NCBI RefSeq assembly: GCF_000482725.1
Contig: NZ_KI519479.1
Coordinates: 129,706-193,705 of the forward strand
Direction: 5' to 3'
Origin: Psychromonas arctica DSM 14288
GTDB lineage: Bacteria > Pseudomonadota > Gammaproteobacteria > Enterobacterales > Psychromonadaceae
DNA length: 64,000 bases
The notes under the pieces are model-generated. The model did not search any database, had not been told where the DNA came from, and saw only the letters and a program-made list of their open reading frames with translations. The position numbers and the translations under genes are program-made. Shown here in pieces: positions 18,529-28,142 of the stretch (positions are counted from its first letter, which is position 1; each line of letters begins with the position of its first letter).

Positions 18529-19008
18529 ATGTTAACATCTTTCAGAAACCTACTTGATAGGTTGATTCTCTTTATTTCTTCTTTCGCATTAATGTTGCTA
18601 GTAGTAACCGTCACCTGGCAAGTCTTTAGTCGTTATGTGTTGAATGACCCAAGCAGCTGGACTGGTGAACTTGCTCGCTATACGATGGTGTGGCTTGGAT
18701 TATTAGGAGCCGGTTATTTATTTGGTGTTAAAGGACACTTAGCGATAACGCTATTAGATGGCTATCTTAGAGGAAAAGCACATACAGCATTACAATTACT
18801 CATCAATGGGATCTCTTTTGCATTTGTCTCTTTAGCAATGCTTAAAGGTGGTATTGCCCTGATGGGAAGAACCGGCCAACAACTATCACCTGCGCTGCAA
18901 CTACCAATGTCTACCGTTTATTCAATATTACCTATTTCAGCCGTTATTATTCTTATTTATTTGACATTAAATACGATTGAACTTTTTTGTAAACCTAACA
19001 AAAAATAA
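18529..19008 (+). CDS. dctQ: TRAP transporter small permease (DctQ family)
   Basis: 159 aa from ATG 18529 (GAGGT 9 nt upstream); an in-frame TTG at 18496 lies inside the intercistronic hairpin and is not used. Four membrane helices are visible. The family pattern SRYVLNDPSSWTGELARY (about 38-55) is present. It forms the small membrane subunit with DctM. Confidence 0.92.
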   Translation: MLTSFRNLLDRLILFISSFALMLLVVTVTWQVFSRYVLNDPSSWTGELARYTMVWLGLLGAGYLFGVKGHLAITLLDGYLRGKAHTALQLLINGISFAFVSLAMLKGGIALMGRTGQQLSPALQLPMSTVYSILPISAVIILIYLTLNTIELFCKPNKK

Positions 19009-19028
19009 ATTTTAAAAGGATTCATATT

Positions 19029-20336
19029 ATGGACTTGTCCATTGGTGTTTGGCTGCTAGGCCTATTTTTATTCATGATTGCGATAAGCGTGCCAATTGCC
19101 ATTGCTATTGCCATGTCATCTTTAACCATCATGTACTTCATTTTACCCTTTGATGTAGCAAGTATTACAGCCGGCCAAAAAATTATTACTGGTATTGATA
19201 GTTTCAGTTTATTAGCTATCCCTTTCTTTATTCTCGCTGGGAATATTATGAATGTCGGTGGTATTGCGGGGCGACTTATCAACTTAGCAAAGCTAATGGT
19301 TGGTTGGATCCCAGGATCTCTTTTACACGTGAACATATTTGCTAATATGATGTTTGGTGCAGTTTCTGGTTCTGCAGTAGCTGCCGCTGCTGCAGTTGGT
19401 AAAACCTTAGGTCCAGAACTAGAAAAGGAAGGCTATGACAAAAATTTAGCAACAGCAGTCAATGTTGCATCTTGTCCTGCAGGCTTACTGATTCCACCAA
19501 GTAATTCATTAATCGTATTTTCAGTCGTATCGGGTGGAACATCCGTTGCCGCACTGTTTATCGCAGGCTATGTCCCTGGTATTTTAATGGGATTAAGTTG
19601 TATGGTTGTGGCCTATTTTATCGCTAAAAAGAAAGGTTATAAAACAAGTGCTAATGACGGCTTCACAGCTAAAGATGTACTAAGAATTATTTGGCAAGCA
19701 ACACCAAGTTTAGGGCTTATTTTTGTTGTTATTGGGGGGATTATTGGCGGTGTATTTACCGCAACAGAAGGCGCGTGTATAGCAGTGCTTTACTCTTTCA
19801 CCCTGTCACTCTGTTACCGAACACTTAAGTGGTCACATTTCCCAATAATTTGTAAAGAAACAACACTGATCACCGGTATTATGCTGTTCTTGATTGGTGC
19901 ATCAACCATTATGTCATGGGCAATGGCTTTTACAGGTTTACCGACGATGATAAGCGATTGGATGTTATCAATTTCTGATAATCCAATTATTATATTTATT
20001 CTAATGAATTTAATTTTGCTAATTGTTGGTATGTTTATGGACCTTACGCCTGCCGTATTGATCTTTACACCTATATTTATGCCAATTGCAGAGCATCTGG
20101 GTATGCATCCAATTCACTTTGCAATGATGCTTATATTTAATCTATGTATCGGTATTGCCACACCGCCCGTTGGTACAGCATTATTTGTTGGCTGTAGTGT
20201 TAGTGGCTCTAAGATTGAAGATGTTATAAGAAGTATTATGCCATTTTGTGCGGTATTGATTGTGACCTTATTATTAATCACTTTCATTCCTGAAATTAGC
20301 TTATTCTTACCGAGATTCTTTGGATTAATTTCTTAA
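19029..20336 (+). CDS. dctM: TRAP transporter large permease (DctM family)
   Basis: 435 aa, about 12 hydrophobic helices, with the family segments FFILAGNIMNVGGIAGRLI and MFGAVSGSAVAAAAAVGKT, and IGIATPPVGTALFVGCSVSG near the end. It is the sodium-coupled transport subunit. AAAGGA precedes the ATG, 20 nt after dctQ, so the two are co-translated. Confidence 0.94.
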   Translation: MDLSIGVWLLGLFLFMIAISVPIAIAIAMSSLTIMYFILPFDVASITAGQKIITGIDSFSLLAIPFFILAGNIMNVGGIAGRLINLAKLMVGWIPGSLLHVNIFANMMFGAVSGSAVAAAAAVGKTLGPELEKEGYDKNLATAVNVASCPAGLLIPPSNSLIVFSVVSGGTSVAALFIAGYVPGILMGLSCMVVAYFIAKKKGYKTSANDGFTAKDVLRIIWQATPSLGLIFVVIGGIIGGVFTATEGACIAVLYSFTLSLCYRTLKWSHFPIICKETTLITGIMLFLIGASTIMSWAMAFTGLPTMISDWMLSISDNPIIIFILMNLILLIVGMFMDLTPAVLIFTPIFMPIAEHLGMHPIHFAMMLIFNLCIGIATPPVGTALFVGCSVSGSKIEDVIRSIMPFCAVLIVTLLLITFIPEISLFLPRFFGLIS

Positions 20337-20408
20337 TCTAAAGGCTTAACCGAATCACTTGATTAAATGACTTAAGAAAGTACTTTAATAGATTAATTAC
20401 TGTTCTAT

Positions 20409-20449
20409 ATGCCAACATCAGAAGCCTTATGGTGGGCTGATGTTGGCAT
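20409..20449. terminator. inverted repeat after the TRAP operon
   Basis: ATGCCAACATCAG (20409-20421) pairs perfectly with CTGATGTTGGCAT (20437-20449) over a 15-nt loop. There is no T run, so it may be a terminator, an mRNA 3'-end protector or an operator. Confidence 0.55.
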
Positions 20450-20634
20450 TAAGTTAAAGTCTAATAAGCCAACTCCTGCCTTGTCCCATTCAATATTTTA
20501 GTCTCTCAGGTTTACTCTGATTATTATTTTCCCATAATACTTTGATCACTTATGGTGTGTGTCACACCGTGAATGGTAAGATATTAACTTTATAGATTTG
20601 AAAGTTATCCGTGATCCTTTGTAGGGAGTTTGAA

Positions 20635-21582
20635 TTGTCAATTGCTAATCAGTTAATGTTATTTATCGATGTGGTACAACAGGGCTCTTTTGCTAAAGCG
20701 GCGTCTATTCATGATATGGATAACTCCTCATTATCGAAACAAATTAAAAAACTAGAAAGTACGCTAGGTGTGCAATTGTTGAATCGCTCAACACGCTCAT
20801 TTTCTTTGACTTCTGCCGGAGAAGAGATTCTGCATCAAGCTCATATTATGATGGATACGCTGGATGATATGAAAAGTATTGCTGATTCCTATCAAGTTAA
20901 ACCGAAAGGCATGTTACGTATTACTTCGGGTATGTTTTTTGGGCAACAATATATTCAACCTGCGATTAATCAGTTTATGCAGCAATACCCAGAGGTAAAA
21001 ATTACATTGATGTTAGATGATAAACGCAGTGATATTATTGCAGACCACTTTGATTTAGCCTTTAGAATTGGAAAATTGGATGATTCCAGCATGATCGCCA
21101 AAAAAATTGCCAATACACATTTTGCGTTGGTTGCATCTGACTGTTTTATCTCGCGTTATGGGGTGCCACAAACACCTGAAGCGTTAATTGCTTTACCTGC
21201 GGTTATTTACGGTAATGGTGATGTCAGCTTAGATCAAATCAAAATAAGTGAACAAGCACACAGCGATATTCAGAAAACATTTAAAATGCGCGGCAATTAC
21301 AAAGTGAGTGATGTTAGGGCTATGATGGAAGCCGTGCAAGCTGGACTAGGTTATGCCTTGATTGATCTTTTTAATTTAGAAAAATCGATTGCAGAGATGG
21401 GGTTAGTTACGTTGTTAACTGATTATAAACTATCGAATATGGACACCGCTATTTATGCTTTATACCCACATCGTAAACAAACGCTACTGGTCAGTGAGTT
21501 TATTAAAACAGTTCAAAACTATATCGGTGAGCCTGCTTTCTGGGTTGATCATATTCCTAATTATAAACAGCTTTATAAATAA
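20635..21582 (+). CDS. LysR-family transcriptional regulator
   Basis: 315 aa. TTG 20635 was chosen because AGGGAG lies 7 nt before it and it gives the usual LysR N-terminus (SIANQLMLFIDVVQQGSFAKAA). The DNA-binding helix-turn-helix is at about 15-60 (SLSKQIKKLESTLGVQLLNR) and a periplasmic-binding-like effector domain at about 90-300. It lies between the TRAP operon and a convergent oxidoreductase; LysR regulators usually act on a divergent neighbour, and here the divergent side is the TRAP operon's 3' end, so the target is unclear. Confidence 0.9.
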   Translation: MSIANQLMLFIDVVQQGSFAKAASIHDMDNSSLSKQIKKLESTLGVQLLNRSTRSFSLTSAGEEILHQAHIMMDTLDDMKSIADSYQVKPKGMLRITSGMFFGQQYIQPAINQFMQQYPEVKITLMLDDKRSDIIADHFDLAFRIGKLDDSSMIAKKIANTHFALVASDCFISRYGVPQTPEALIALPAVIYGNGDVSLDQIKISEQAHSDIQKTFKMRGNYKVSDVRAMMEAVQAGLGYALIDLFNLEKSIAEMGLVTLLTDYKLSNMDTAIYALYPHRKQTLLVSEFIKTVQNYIGEPAFWVDHIPNYKQLYK

Positions 21583-21739
21583 ACTCTGCTCGGGATAATG
21601 GTGCATTTTGCTTTGGTTATCTGGAACAGAGGTTAAGATTATAACGGCGCAACTAAAACAATATAACAACCTAAATACTAGTCAATAAAGCGCATAACAT
21701 GCGCTTTATTGTTAAAAAGTATGATTAAAGTACTTGTCC

Positions 21740-22747
21740 TTAAAAACCTTCTAAAACAACTTTACCTTTTGCAGTTTGCGTTTCAAGGAACTGATGCGCT
21801 TTACGTAAATTAGCAGCATTAATTGATCCTAAATTTTGACCAACTGTGGTTTTAATTTGTCCATTATCGATCATATTTGCGACATTATTTAAAATTTCAT
21901 ACTGTTTCTGCATATCATCTGTTTTGAAGATTGAACGTGTAAACATCAGTTCCCAGTGAACCGAAACCGCTTTAGTTTTAAAAGGTACGATATCTAATGT
22001 CGCTGGATCATCAATTAAACCAAACTTACCTTGAGGTTTAATGACTTTTTCAATCTCAGCTAAATGCTGCTCTGTATTATTTAAGCTAACAACATAATCG
22101 ACATTTGCTAAACCTTTTGCTGCAAACTCTTCGCTTAACGGATTACGGTGATTAATGATGGTATCAGCACCTAAATCTTCTAACCAAGAAATAGTTTCTG
22201 CACGTGATGCCGTTGCAATTATTTCAAGTTTTGTTAGTTGTTTTAACAGCTGTACCATGATTGAACCGACACCGCCGGCTGCACCAATCACTAGAATACT
22301 TTTAGATACATCATCTTTTGCCACGTTAAGGCGATCGAATAACAACTCCCATGCTGTTAGGCTAGTTAATGGCAATGCAGCCGCTTCACCGTAAGATAAC
22401 GTACTTGGCATACCACCAACAATACGTTCATCAACGAGATGGTATTGTGCGTTACTACCTGAGCGAGTGACATCGCCAGCATACCAAACCTTATCACCAG
22501 GCTTAAATAAGGTAACGTTTTCACCCACGGATTTAACTACACCCGTCGCGTCATAGCCTAATATTTTGTATTCACCGTCAGGAGCAGGGGCTGTCTGACG
22601 AATTTTAAAGTCAGCAGGATTTACCGAAACAGCTTTAACTTCAACCAGAATATCCTGTCCCTGTGCAATAGGCGTCTCTAATTCTATATCTTGTAGAGAT
22701 AGCTCATTTTCTACGGGTAAATTTTGTTGGTATCCAATTGCTTTCAT
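21740..22747 (-). CDS. zinc-type alcohol dehydrogenase/quinone oxidoreductase family protein
   Basis: 335 aa, MDR superfamily. A GroES-like N-terminal domain (VSVNPADFKIR, KILGYDATGVV) is followed by a Rossmann domain with the NADPH-binding motif VIGAAGGVGSIMVQLLKQL (about 153-171). The catalytic-zinc cysteine and histidine set of true alcohol dehydrogenases is not seen, so this is probably an NADPH-dependent quinone or enone reductase. GAGGA precedes the ATG. Convergent with the LysR gene. Confidence 0.88.
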   Translation of the reverse strand: MKAIGYQQNLPVENELSLQDIELETPIAQGQDILVEVKAVSVNPADFKIRQTAPAPDGEYKILGYDATGVVKSVGENVTLFKPGDKVWYAGDVTRSGSNAQYHLVDERIVGGMPSTLSYGEAAALPLTSLTAWELLFDRLNVAKDDVSKSILVIGAAGGVGSIMVQLLKQLTKLEIIATASRAETISWLEDLGADTIINHRNPLSEEFAAKGLANVDYVVSLNNTEQHLAEIEKVIKPQGKFGLIDDPATLDIVPFKTKAVSVHWELMFTRSIFKTDDMQKQYEILNNVANMIDNGQIKTTVGQNLGSINAANLRKAHQFLETQTAKGKVVLEGF

Positions 22748-23177
22748 GTTTAATCCTCTTCAGTTTAATGAGTTACGCTCGTGAGTTAAGTTAATGGAGG
22801 CATTTTGAAGCGATCTACTGCCGTTGCACAGAGAGGAAAGTTCCAATTATTATGGAGCAAATACTCCATAATTAATGAGGCTATTTTTTAATTGAATTAA
22901 GATTAAGAGTTAAGTTGAATTAAATGATTGAATTAAATGATTTATATTCAAAGGTGATCGTTCAGAGAGCTTGCAATAAGGGCTTACTATTATTTACTCT
23001 TGTGAATCGATAGTGACTGCGTCAAGTGTTGCCACTTTTTGAACATGATTGATCACTGAATGGACACTTTTTCGTTAACAAAATAGTTTATGATAGAATT
23101 TTTAAGATAAACTTAATGTCATTTTTATAATAACTGATAGCTAACAACTCATCGCTAACAGCAATTGGAGAGTATTC
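22748..23177. other. intergenic, 430 bp
   Basis: Divergent promoter region between the oxidoreductase and yfhM. No gene or strong structure recognised; a short repeated TTAAATGATT-type pattern occurs near 22920. Confidence 0.45.
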
Positions 23178-26100
23178 ATGTGGTTCAATAAAGTATTAAA
23201 TGTCAGCTTATGTTGTTTATTGTTATTAGGATGCCAGGAAAATACCGATCAACCATTAGTTGCTGAAGCATCGACTGCCAAACAATTGTCTGTACAGCAA
23301 TTACCAGTTGAAAAATTAGCTGAGAAACAAACTAGCGCTGTCATTGCCACATCGAATGCCAGCTCGACCGCTGCATCAGTCGCATTAAGGTTACTGGATA
23401 TATCCGAACGCGAAGTGGGTAATAGCAATGCCATCGAATTATTGTTTAATAGCCCATTACAAGCAGATCAAAACGTTGACCGTTTTATTGAAACTTCCCC
23501 TAAATTAGCCACTCCCGTATTGAGCAAAGATGGGAAAAAGTTACAATTTTTTGGCATACAACCGCAAACCGATTATGAAATTAATGTGATTGCTGGATTA
23601 ATGGCTGAAAATGACACCTCTCTTAGCAAAGCTTCACAATATTCAGTCACCACAAGAGCAATGCCGCCAGTTGTTAGTTTTAAAATGCAAGCGGGCGCTA
23701 TATTAGTACCGGGACACTCTGAAAGTTTAGGCATTTATTCTGTCAATGTTGAAGCTGCGAATCTTAATATTTATCGCGTTAAAGCCGATCAACTTAGTCG
23801 TTTTATTGGTGATTTCAATTATATTGCTAATAGCGGTGCCTATCACTATCAAAATGCAAACCGTGAGGAGATGGTTGAACATATCTATACGGCTCGTATT
23901 GAAACTGCAGGTAAAGCCAATCAACGACATATTACAAAATTTGCTATTGCAGATAAAAATTGGGCTAATGAAAGCGGTGTTTATTTTGCCACTATTGGTA
24001 AACCGGGTGGCTTTGAATTCGATGCGGCGACTTGGTTTTCGGTGTCTGCGATTGGTTTACAAATACGTCAATTCCCGACAAAAACCTATGTGATTGCCCA
24101 AGATATTAAAACGGGGCAATTACTTACGAATATACAGATAGATTTTTTAGATAATAAATCAACACGGTTTTCTTCCTTAACTACCGATTCATCGGGTAAA
24201 GTCAGCATTAATAATAGTGAGCGTTTAGCGTTAATTGTGGCGCGTAATGACCAGCAAGTGACTGTATTACCTTACCAACATCCGCGTTTTGACCTCTCAG
24301 ATTACAACGTCGCGGGCCCAACGCACAGCGATAGCCAAATATTTGTTTATTCTGAGCGAGATATTTACCGTCCCGGTGAAACCTTAAGGCTGAATATGCT
24401 GCAGCGTAATGCAGACGGACAAGTACTACCAACTGAATTAAGTGTGACATTGTTTAAACCTGATGGCAGTACTTACAAATCAATCTGGTTGAAAGCAACG
24501 GATAAAAAAAATGGTTACTATCAATATCAAGTTGATCTGCCAAAGTCTGGTCCGCTGGGTAATTGGCAAGCTAAAGTTAATGCTAAAGGTAACAGTCAAT
24601 ATAGTGCGCGTTTTCATTTTAAAGTAGAAGACTTTTTACCGGATCGTATGCGCTTAAGTGTTAACGGGGAAGACGCTTTAAAAACCACAAAACTAAATAG
24701 TTTCGATGCTACACAAAAGCTAACCGTTAATGTGTTAGGAGAATATATGTATGGCGCGGCCGCCGCGCGCAATAAATTACAAACTAAGGTTAGCGTGTCA
24801 GCCTGGGCTTACCCATTTAAACAATGGCCTGATTATTACGTGGGCGATATTAACGGCGCTCGACATGATAACTTCGAATTAGCAGATACTCAGTTAGATG
24901 ACACTGGACACGTTGTGACGGTAGTGGATAAAGATTGGAGTGATTGGAGTGTACCCGTTAAAGTGCGCCTGCATTACAGCCTTTTTGAAACAGGTGGACG
25001 TGCAATTAATCGTTTTTACGATAATTTATTATGGCCTAAAGCCAGTTTTATTGCAGTTAAACCGGGCTTTGATAATAATCAATCTGTAAGCAATGGTCGC
25101 ATTAATTTCAGTCTATTAAAGCTGAATAAAGCGGGGCAACCCGTTACTTCCGGTAATGTGAAAGCAGAGTTAATACGTGAAGAAAAACGTTATTTTTGGA
25201 GCTATGACGATAATAATGGTTGGCACTATCAACGTATAGAAAAAGAATATACTGTTGATGATCGTATACTTAACTTTGTTGATTCAACGCCACTGAACTT
25301 ATCACAGCAAGTTGAATGGGGTGATTATCGATTACAACTTACTGACTTAACAACGCAAGCACGCACTGTTTATCGTTTTCGTGCTGGACAGGAATGGTAT
25401 AACGATTGGCAAAATAATAGTGCGACGATCCGACCTGATCGCGTCAATTTAGCCCTAGATAAAGCCACTTACCTACCTGGAGAGGATTTAACATTACGTA
25501 TTGGTTCACCTACATCAGGTAGTGCACTGGTAACAATTGAATCTGACCAAGTATTATGGCAACAGTTAGTGGAGGTGGACAAGGGCGAGTCAACGTTATC
25601 GCTAAGCGTACCGAAAATGCTTGCAAGGCATGATTTGTACATTTCTGCTTTTGTAATCTCAGCAGCAGACAATGCATCAAAATCCATCACTAAACGTAGT
25701 TTTGGTATTATTCCTTTGCCTTTGAATCGAAGTGAACGTCAATTAAATGTTGAAATTGATACTGCATTAAGTTGGATACCTAATCAGCAAGTGATGACCA
25801 AAGTCTTGGTAAAAGATGCACAGGGCAACCCTGTATCGGGAGACGCTAAAGTCACTTTATCCGCCGTTGATGCCGGTGTATTGAGCGTGAGTGGATATCA
25901 AGTTGAAGACCCACATCATTTCTTTTATAGCCAACGTGCTTACCAAGGTGCAATAACCGATGTTTATGATCAAGTGATGACTCCCTTATTGGGGGACTCG
26001 GCAAAAATACGTTGGGGAGGTGATGCTGCATTAACACGTGGTGGTGAACAAGCTCAAAGTGAAGTGCAAATTGTAAGTCTATTCAGTGGTTTAGTCTCAG

Positions 26101-28142
26101 TTAAACAGGGGATAGCGGAGATCCCGCTACAATTACCTGCCTTTGATGGGCAACTAAATTTGACGGCGGTAGTGTTCAATAAAGCGCAATTTGCTAAAGC
26201 AGAAAAAACCATCAAGGTCGCTTCGCCAGTGGTGATGCAAGTGGCGATGCCAAAATTTATGGCGCAGGGTGATAACAGTAAGATTGCGTTAGATTTAAGT
26301 AATAGCACAGATAAACCTCTTCAAGGCGAATTCACATTCAGTGTGGGTGGCCAATTATTAGCGCAGAAACAGGTTAAAAAAATCACTTTATTGCCTCATA
26401 AAAAGCAGACTCTGTATTTCTCTTTAGATGCTGAGCAAGCAATAGGGAACGGTGAAATTAATGCCAGTATGACCTTAGGGAAGGTTGTTATTAAGCGCCA
26501 CTGGACATTACCTGTTCGCCCAACACAAGCTAGTGAATACCATTCCGAAAAAGCATTGTTAATGCCCAATGAGCAAATGACATTGCCAAAGGATGTGCTC
26601 TCTGCCTTTACTGATAGTAGTAAAAAACTACAATTATCAGTGGCATTAAACCCACATTTGGATGCACAGGCACACTGGCAATATCTCGCGGATTATCCTT
26701 ATACCTGCCTAGAGCAAACCACCAGTAAATCGCGTCCTTTTGTGACAGCATTGCACAGTCCAGTAAGCAATATGGAAGCTGTTGATACACAGATGGCACA
26801 ACAAAAAGTGCAAGATGCAATTCAACGATACAGTCAATTGCAGCGCGCTGATGGTAGTTTTGGTTTATGGAGTAACCATTCCCCAGAGCAGCACTGGTTA
26901 ACTGTTTACGCCACCGACTTTCTTTATGATTTGCAAGCAAATGGAGTGGTGGTGCCAGAGGAGTTGTTGGATAAAGCGACACAACGTTTGCAAAGTTATT
27001 TAAGCTCTCGTAGTCGTCATCATGTTAATACTTGGTCTACTAATCCGCAGCATTATGATGCCGCTTATCGTGCCTATGCCGCCTATGTGTTGGCAAAACA
27101 AAATAGCATTACCCTTGGGCCATTGCGTGATATTGCTGAAAAAGATATGCCAGCGGCAATCGGCAAATTGCCAGGTGTTCACCTTGGTTTAGCGATGTTA
27201 ATGACCGGTAGTGAACAAGAGGGGACTGCTTTAATTAAACAAGCATTAACGCAACAACGTGGACAAGATTACCTCGGTGATTACGGCAGTGAATTGCGCG
27301 ACCAAGCAATGGCTATTAATACGATATTAACCTCTGCTTCAGTGAACGCGTCATTACAACAAATAGCATTAAAGATGGTGCCTGATTTAGCATTAAACAT
27401 GCAGCAAAAACAGTGGTTAAGTATTCAAGAACGCAGTGCTATTTTGTCCTTAGCAATGACCATGAAAAAGCAATACACAGCACACAAATGGCAGGGTGAA
27501 CTGCTCATTAATGATAATAATATAGCGCTACAAACAAGTGGTGAATACCATCAAAATATAACAATCGATAATAATCAAAGCAAAGGAATTCAAGCTAGCT
27601 TTAAAAATACAGGCACTAGACCTATTTATGCTTCTTTTGATTGGTCTGGTGTAAAAAAACAGCCTGATTATGACCTTGACCAAGGTATTAAAGTGACTGC
27701 ACAACATTTCTTAGTGGACAAAAATAGTGCAATAGCGTTGCTTGATAATAGTACTTTACAATCAGGGCAATTATTATTAACACGTATTACTGTGCGCAGT
27801 GAGCAAAGGGTCGCAGATGCCTTACTGGTTAATTTAATGCCGGCAGGCGTGGAGTTAGAAAACCAACAATTAAACAACAGTTTAAAATTGTCAGATCTTA
27901 TGATTGACGATGAGCAGGTGGAAGTGACTGCGAACATTGTACATCAAGAATATAGAGATGACCGTTATGTGGCCGCGCTTGATTTACGTGCGCAACAGAT
28001 TCAAACATTATATGTGCTGTCACGCGCAGTGAACCCCGGCAAGTATGTGGTTCCTGCGGTACGTGTAGAATCCATGTATCAACCTGCTGTGTACGGTGTT
28101 GGTGGTAGTATTAAACATGTTAACGTGAATGCACTTGATTAA
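23178..28142 (+). CDS. yfhM: alpha-2-macroglobulin family lipoprotein (YfhM type)
   Basis: 1654 aa, almost exactly the length of E. coli YfhM. The signal peptide ends in a lipobox (LLGC19), so it is anchored to a membrane. Macroglobulin-like domains fill the N-terminal two thirds. The thioester motif CLEQ is intact at 1177-1180 (YPYTCLEQTTSKSRPF), followed by the alpha-helical thioester domain (about 1180-1440). It should trap attacking proteases covalently in the periplasm. GGAGAG precedes the ATG. It overlaps pbpC by 14 nt, the arrangement known from other gammaproteobacteria, where the pair is thought to defend and repair the envelope. Confidence 0.95.
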   Translation: MWFNKVLNVSLCCLLLLGCQENTDQPLVAEASTAKQLSVQQLPVEKLAEKQTSAVIATSNASSTAASVALRLLDISEREVGNSNAIELLFNSPLQADQNVDRFIETSPKLATPVLSKDGKKLQFFGIQPQTDYEINVIAGLMAENDTSLSKASQYSVTTRAMPPVVSFKMQAGAILVPGHSESLGIYSVNVEAANLNIYRVKADQLSRFIGDFNYIANSGAYHYQNANREEMVEHIYTARIETAGKANQRHITKFAIADKNWANESGVYFATIGKPGGFEFDAATWFSVSAIGLQIRQFPTKTYVIAQDIKTGQLLTNIQIDFLDNKSTRFSSLTTDSSGKVSINNSERLALIVARNDQQVTVLPYQHPRFDLSDYNVAGPTHSDSQIFVYSERDIYRPGETLRLNMLQRNADGQVLPTELSVTLFKPDGSTYKSIWLKATDKKNGYYQYQVDLPKSGPLGNWQAKVNAKGNSQYSARFHFKVEDFLPDRMRLSVNGEDALKTTKLNSFDATQKLTVNVLGEYMYGAAAARNKLQTKVSVSAWAYPFKQWPDYYVGDINGARHDNFELADTQLDDTGHVVTVVDKDWSDWSVPVKVRLHYSLFETGGRAINRFYDNLLWPKASFIAVKPGFDNNQSVSNGRINFSLLKLNKAGQPVTSGNVKAELIREEKRYFWSYDDNNGWHYQRIEKEYTVDDRILNFVDSTPLNLSQQVEWGDYRLQLTDLTTQARTVYRFRAGQEWYNDWQNNSATIRPDRVNLALDKATYLPGEDLTLRIGSPTSGSALVTIESDQVLWQQLVEVDKGESTLSLSVPKMLARHDLYISAFVISAADNASKSITKRSFGIIPLPLNRSERQLNVEIDTALSWIPNQQVMTKVLVKDAQGNPVSGDAKVTLSAVDAGVLSVSGYQVEDPHHFFYSQRAYQGAITDVYDQVMTPLLGDSAKIRWGGDAALTRGGEQAQSEVQIVSLFSGLVSVKQGIAEIPLQLPAFDGQLNLTAVVFNKAQFAKAEKTIKVASPVVMQVAMPKFMAQGDNSKIALDLSNSTDKPLQGEFTFSVGGQLLAQKQVKKITLLPHKKQTLYFSLDAEQAIGNGEINASMTLGKVVIKRHWTLPVRPTQASEYHSEKALLMPNEQMTLPKDVLSAFTDSSKKLQLSVALNPHLDAQAHWQYLADYPYTCLEQTTSKSRPFVTALHSPVSNMEAVDTQMAQQKVQDAIQRYSQLQRADGSFGLWSNHSPEQHWLTVYATDFLYDLQANGVVVPEELLDKATQRLQSYLSSRSRHHVNTWSTNPQHYDAAYRAYAAYVLAKQNSITLGPLRDIAEKDMPAAIGKLPGVHLGLAMLMTGSEQEGTALIKQALTQQRGQDYLGDYGSELRDQAMAINTILTSASVNASLQQIALKMVPDLALNMQQKQWLSIQERSAILSLAMTMKKQYTAHKWQGELLINDNNIALQTSGEYHQNITIDNNQSKGIQASFKNTGTRPIYASFDWSGVKKQPDYDLDQGIKVTAQHFLVDKNSAIALLDNSTLQSGQLLLTRITVRSEQRVADALLVNLMPAGVELENQQLNNSLKLSDLMIDDEQVEVTANIVHQEYRDDRYVAALDLRAQQIQTLYVLSRAVNPGKYVVPAVRVESMYQPAVYGVGGSIKHVNVNALD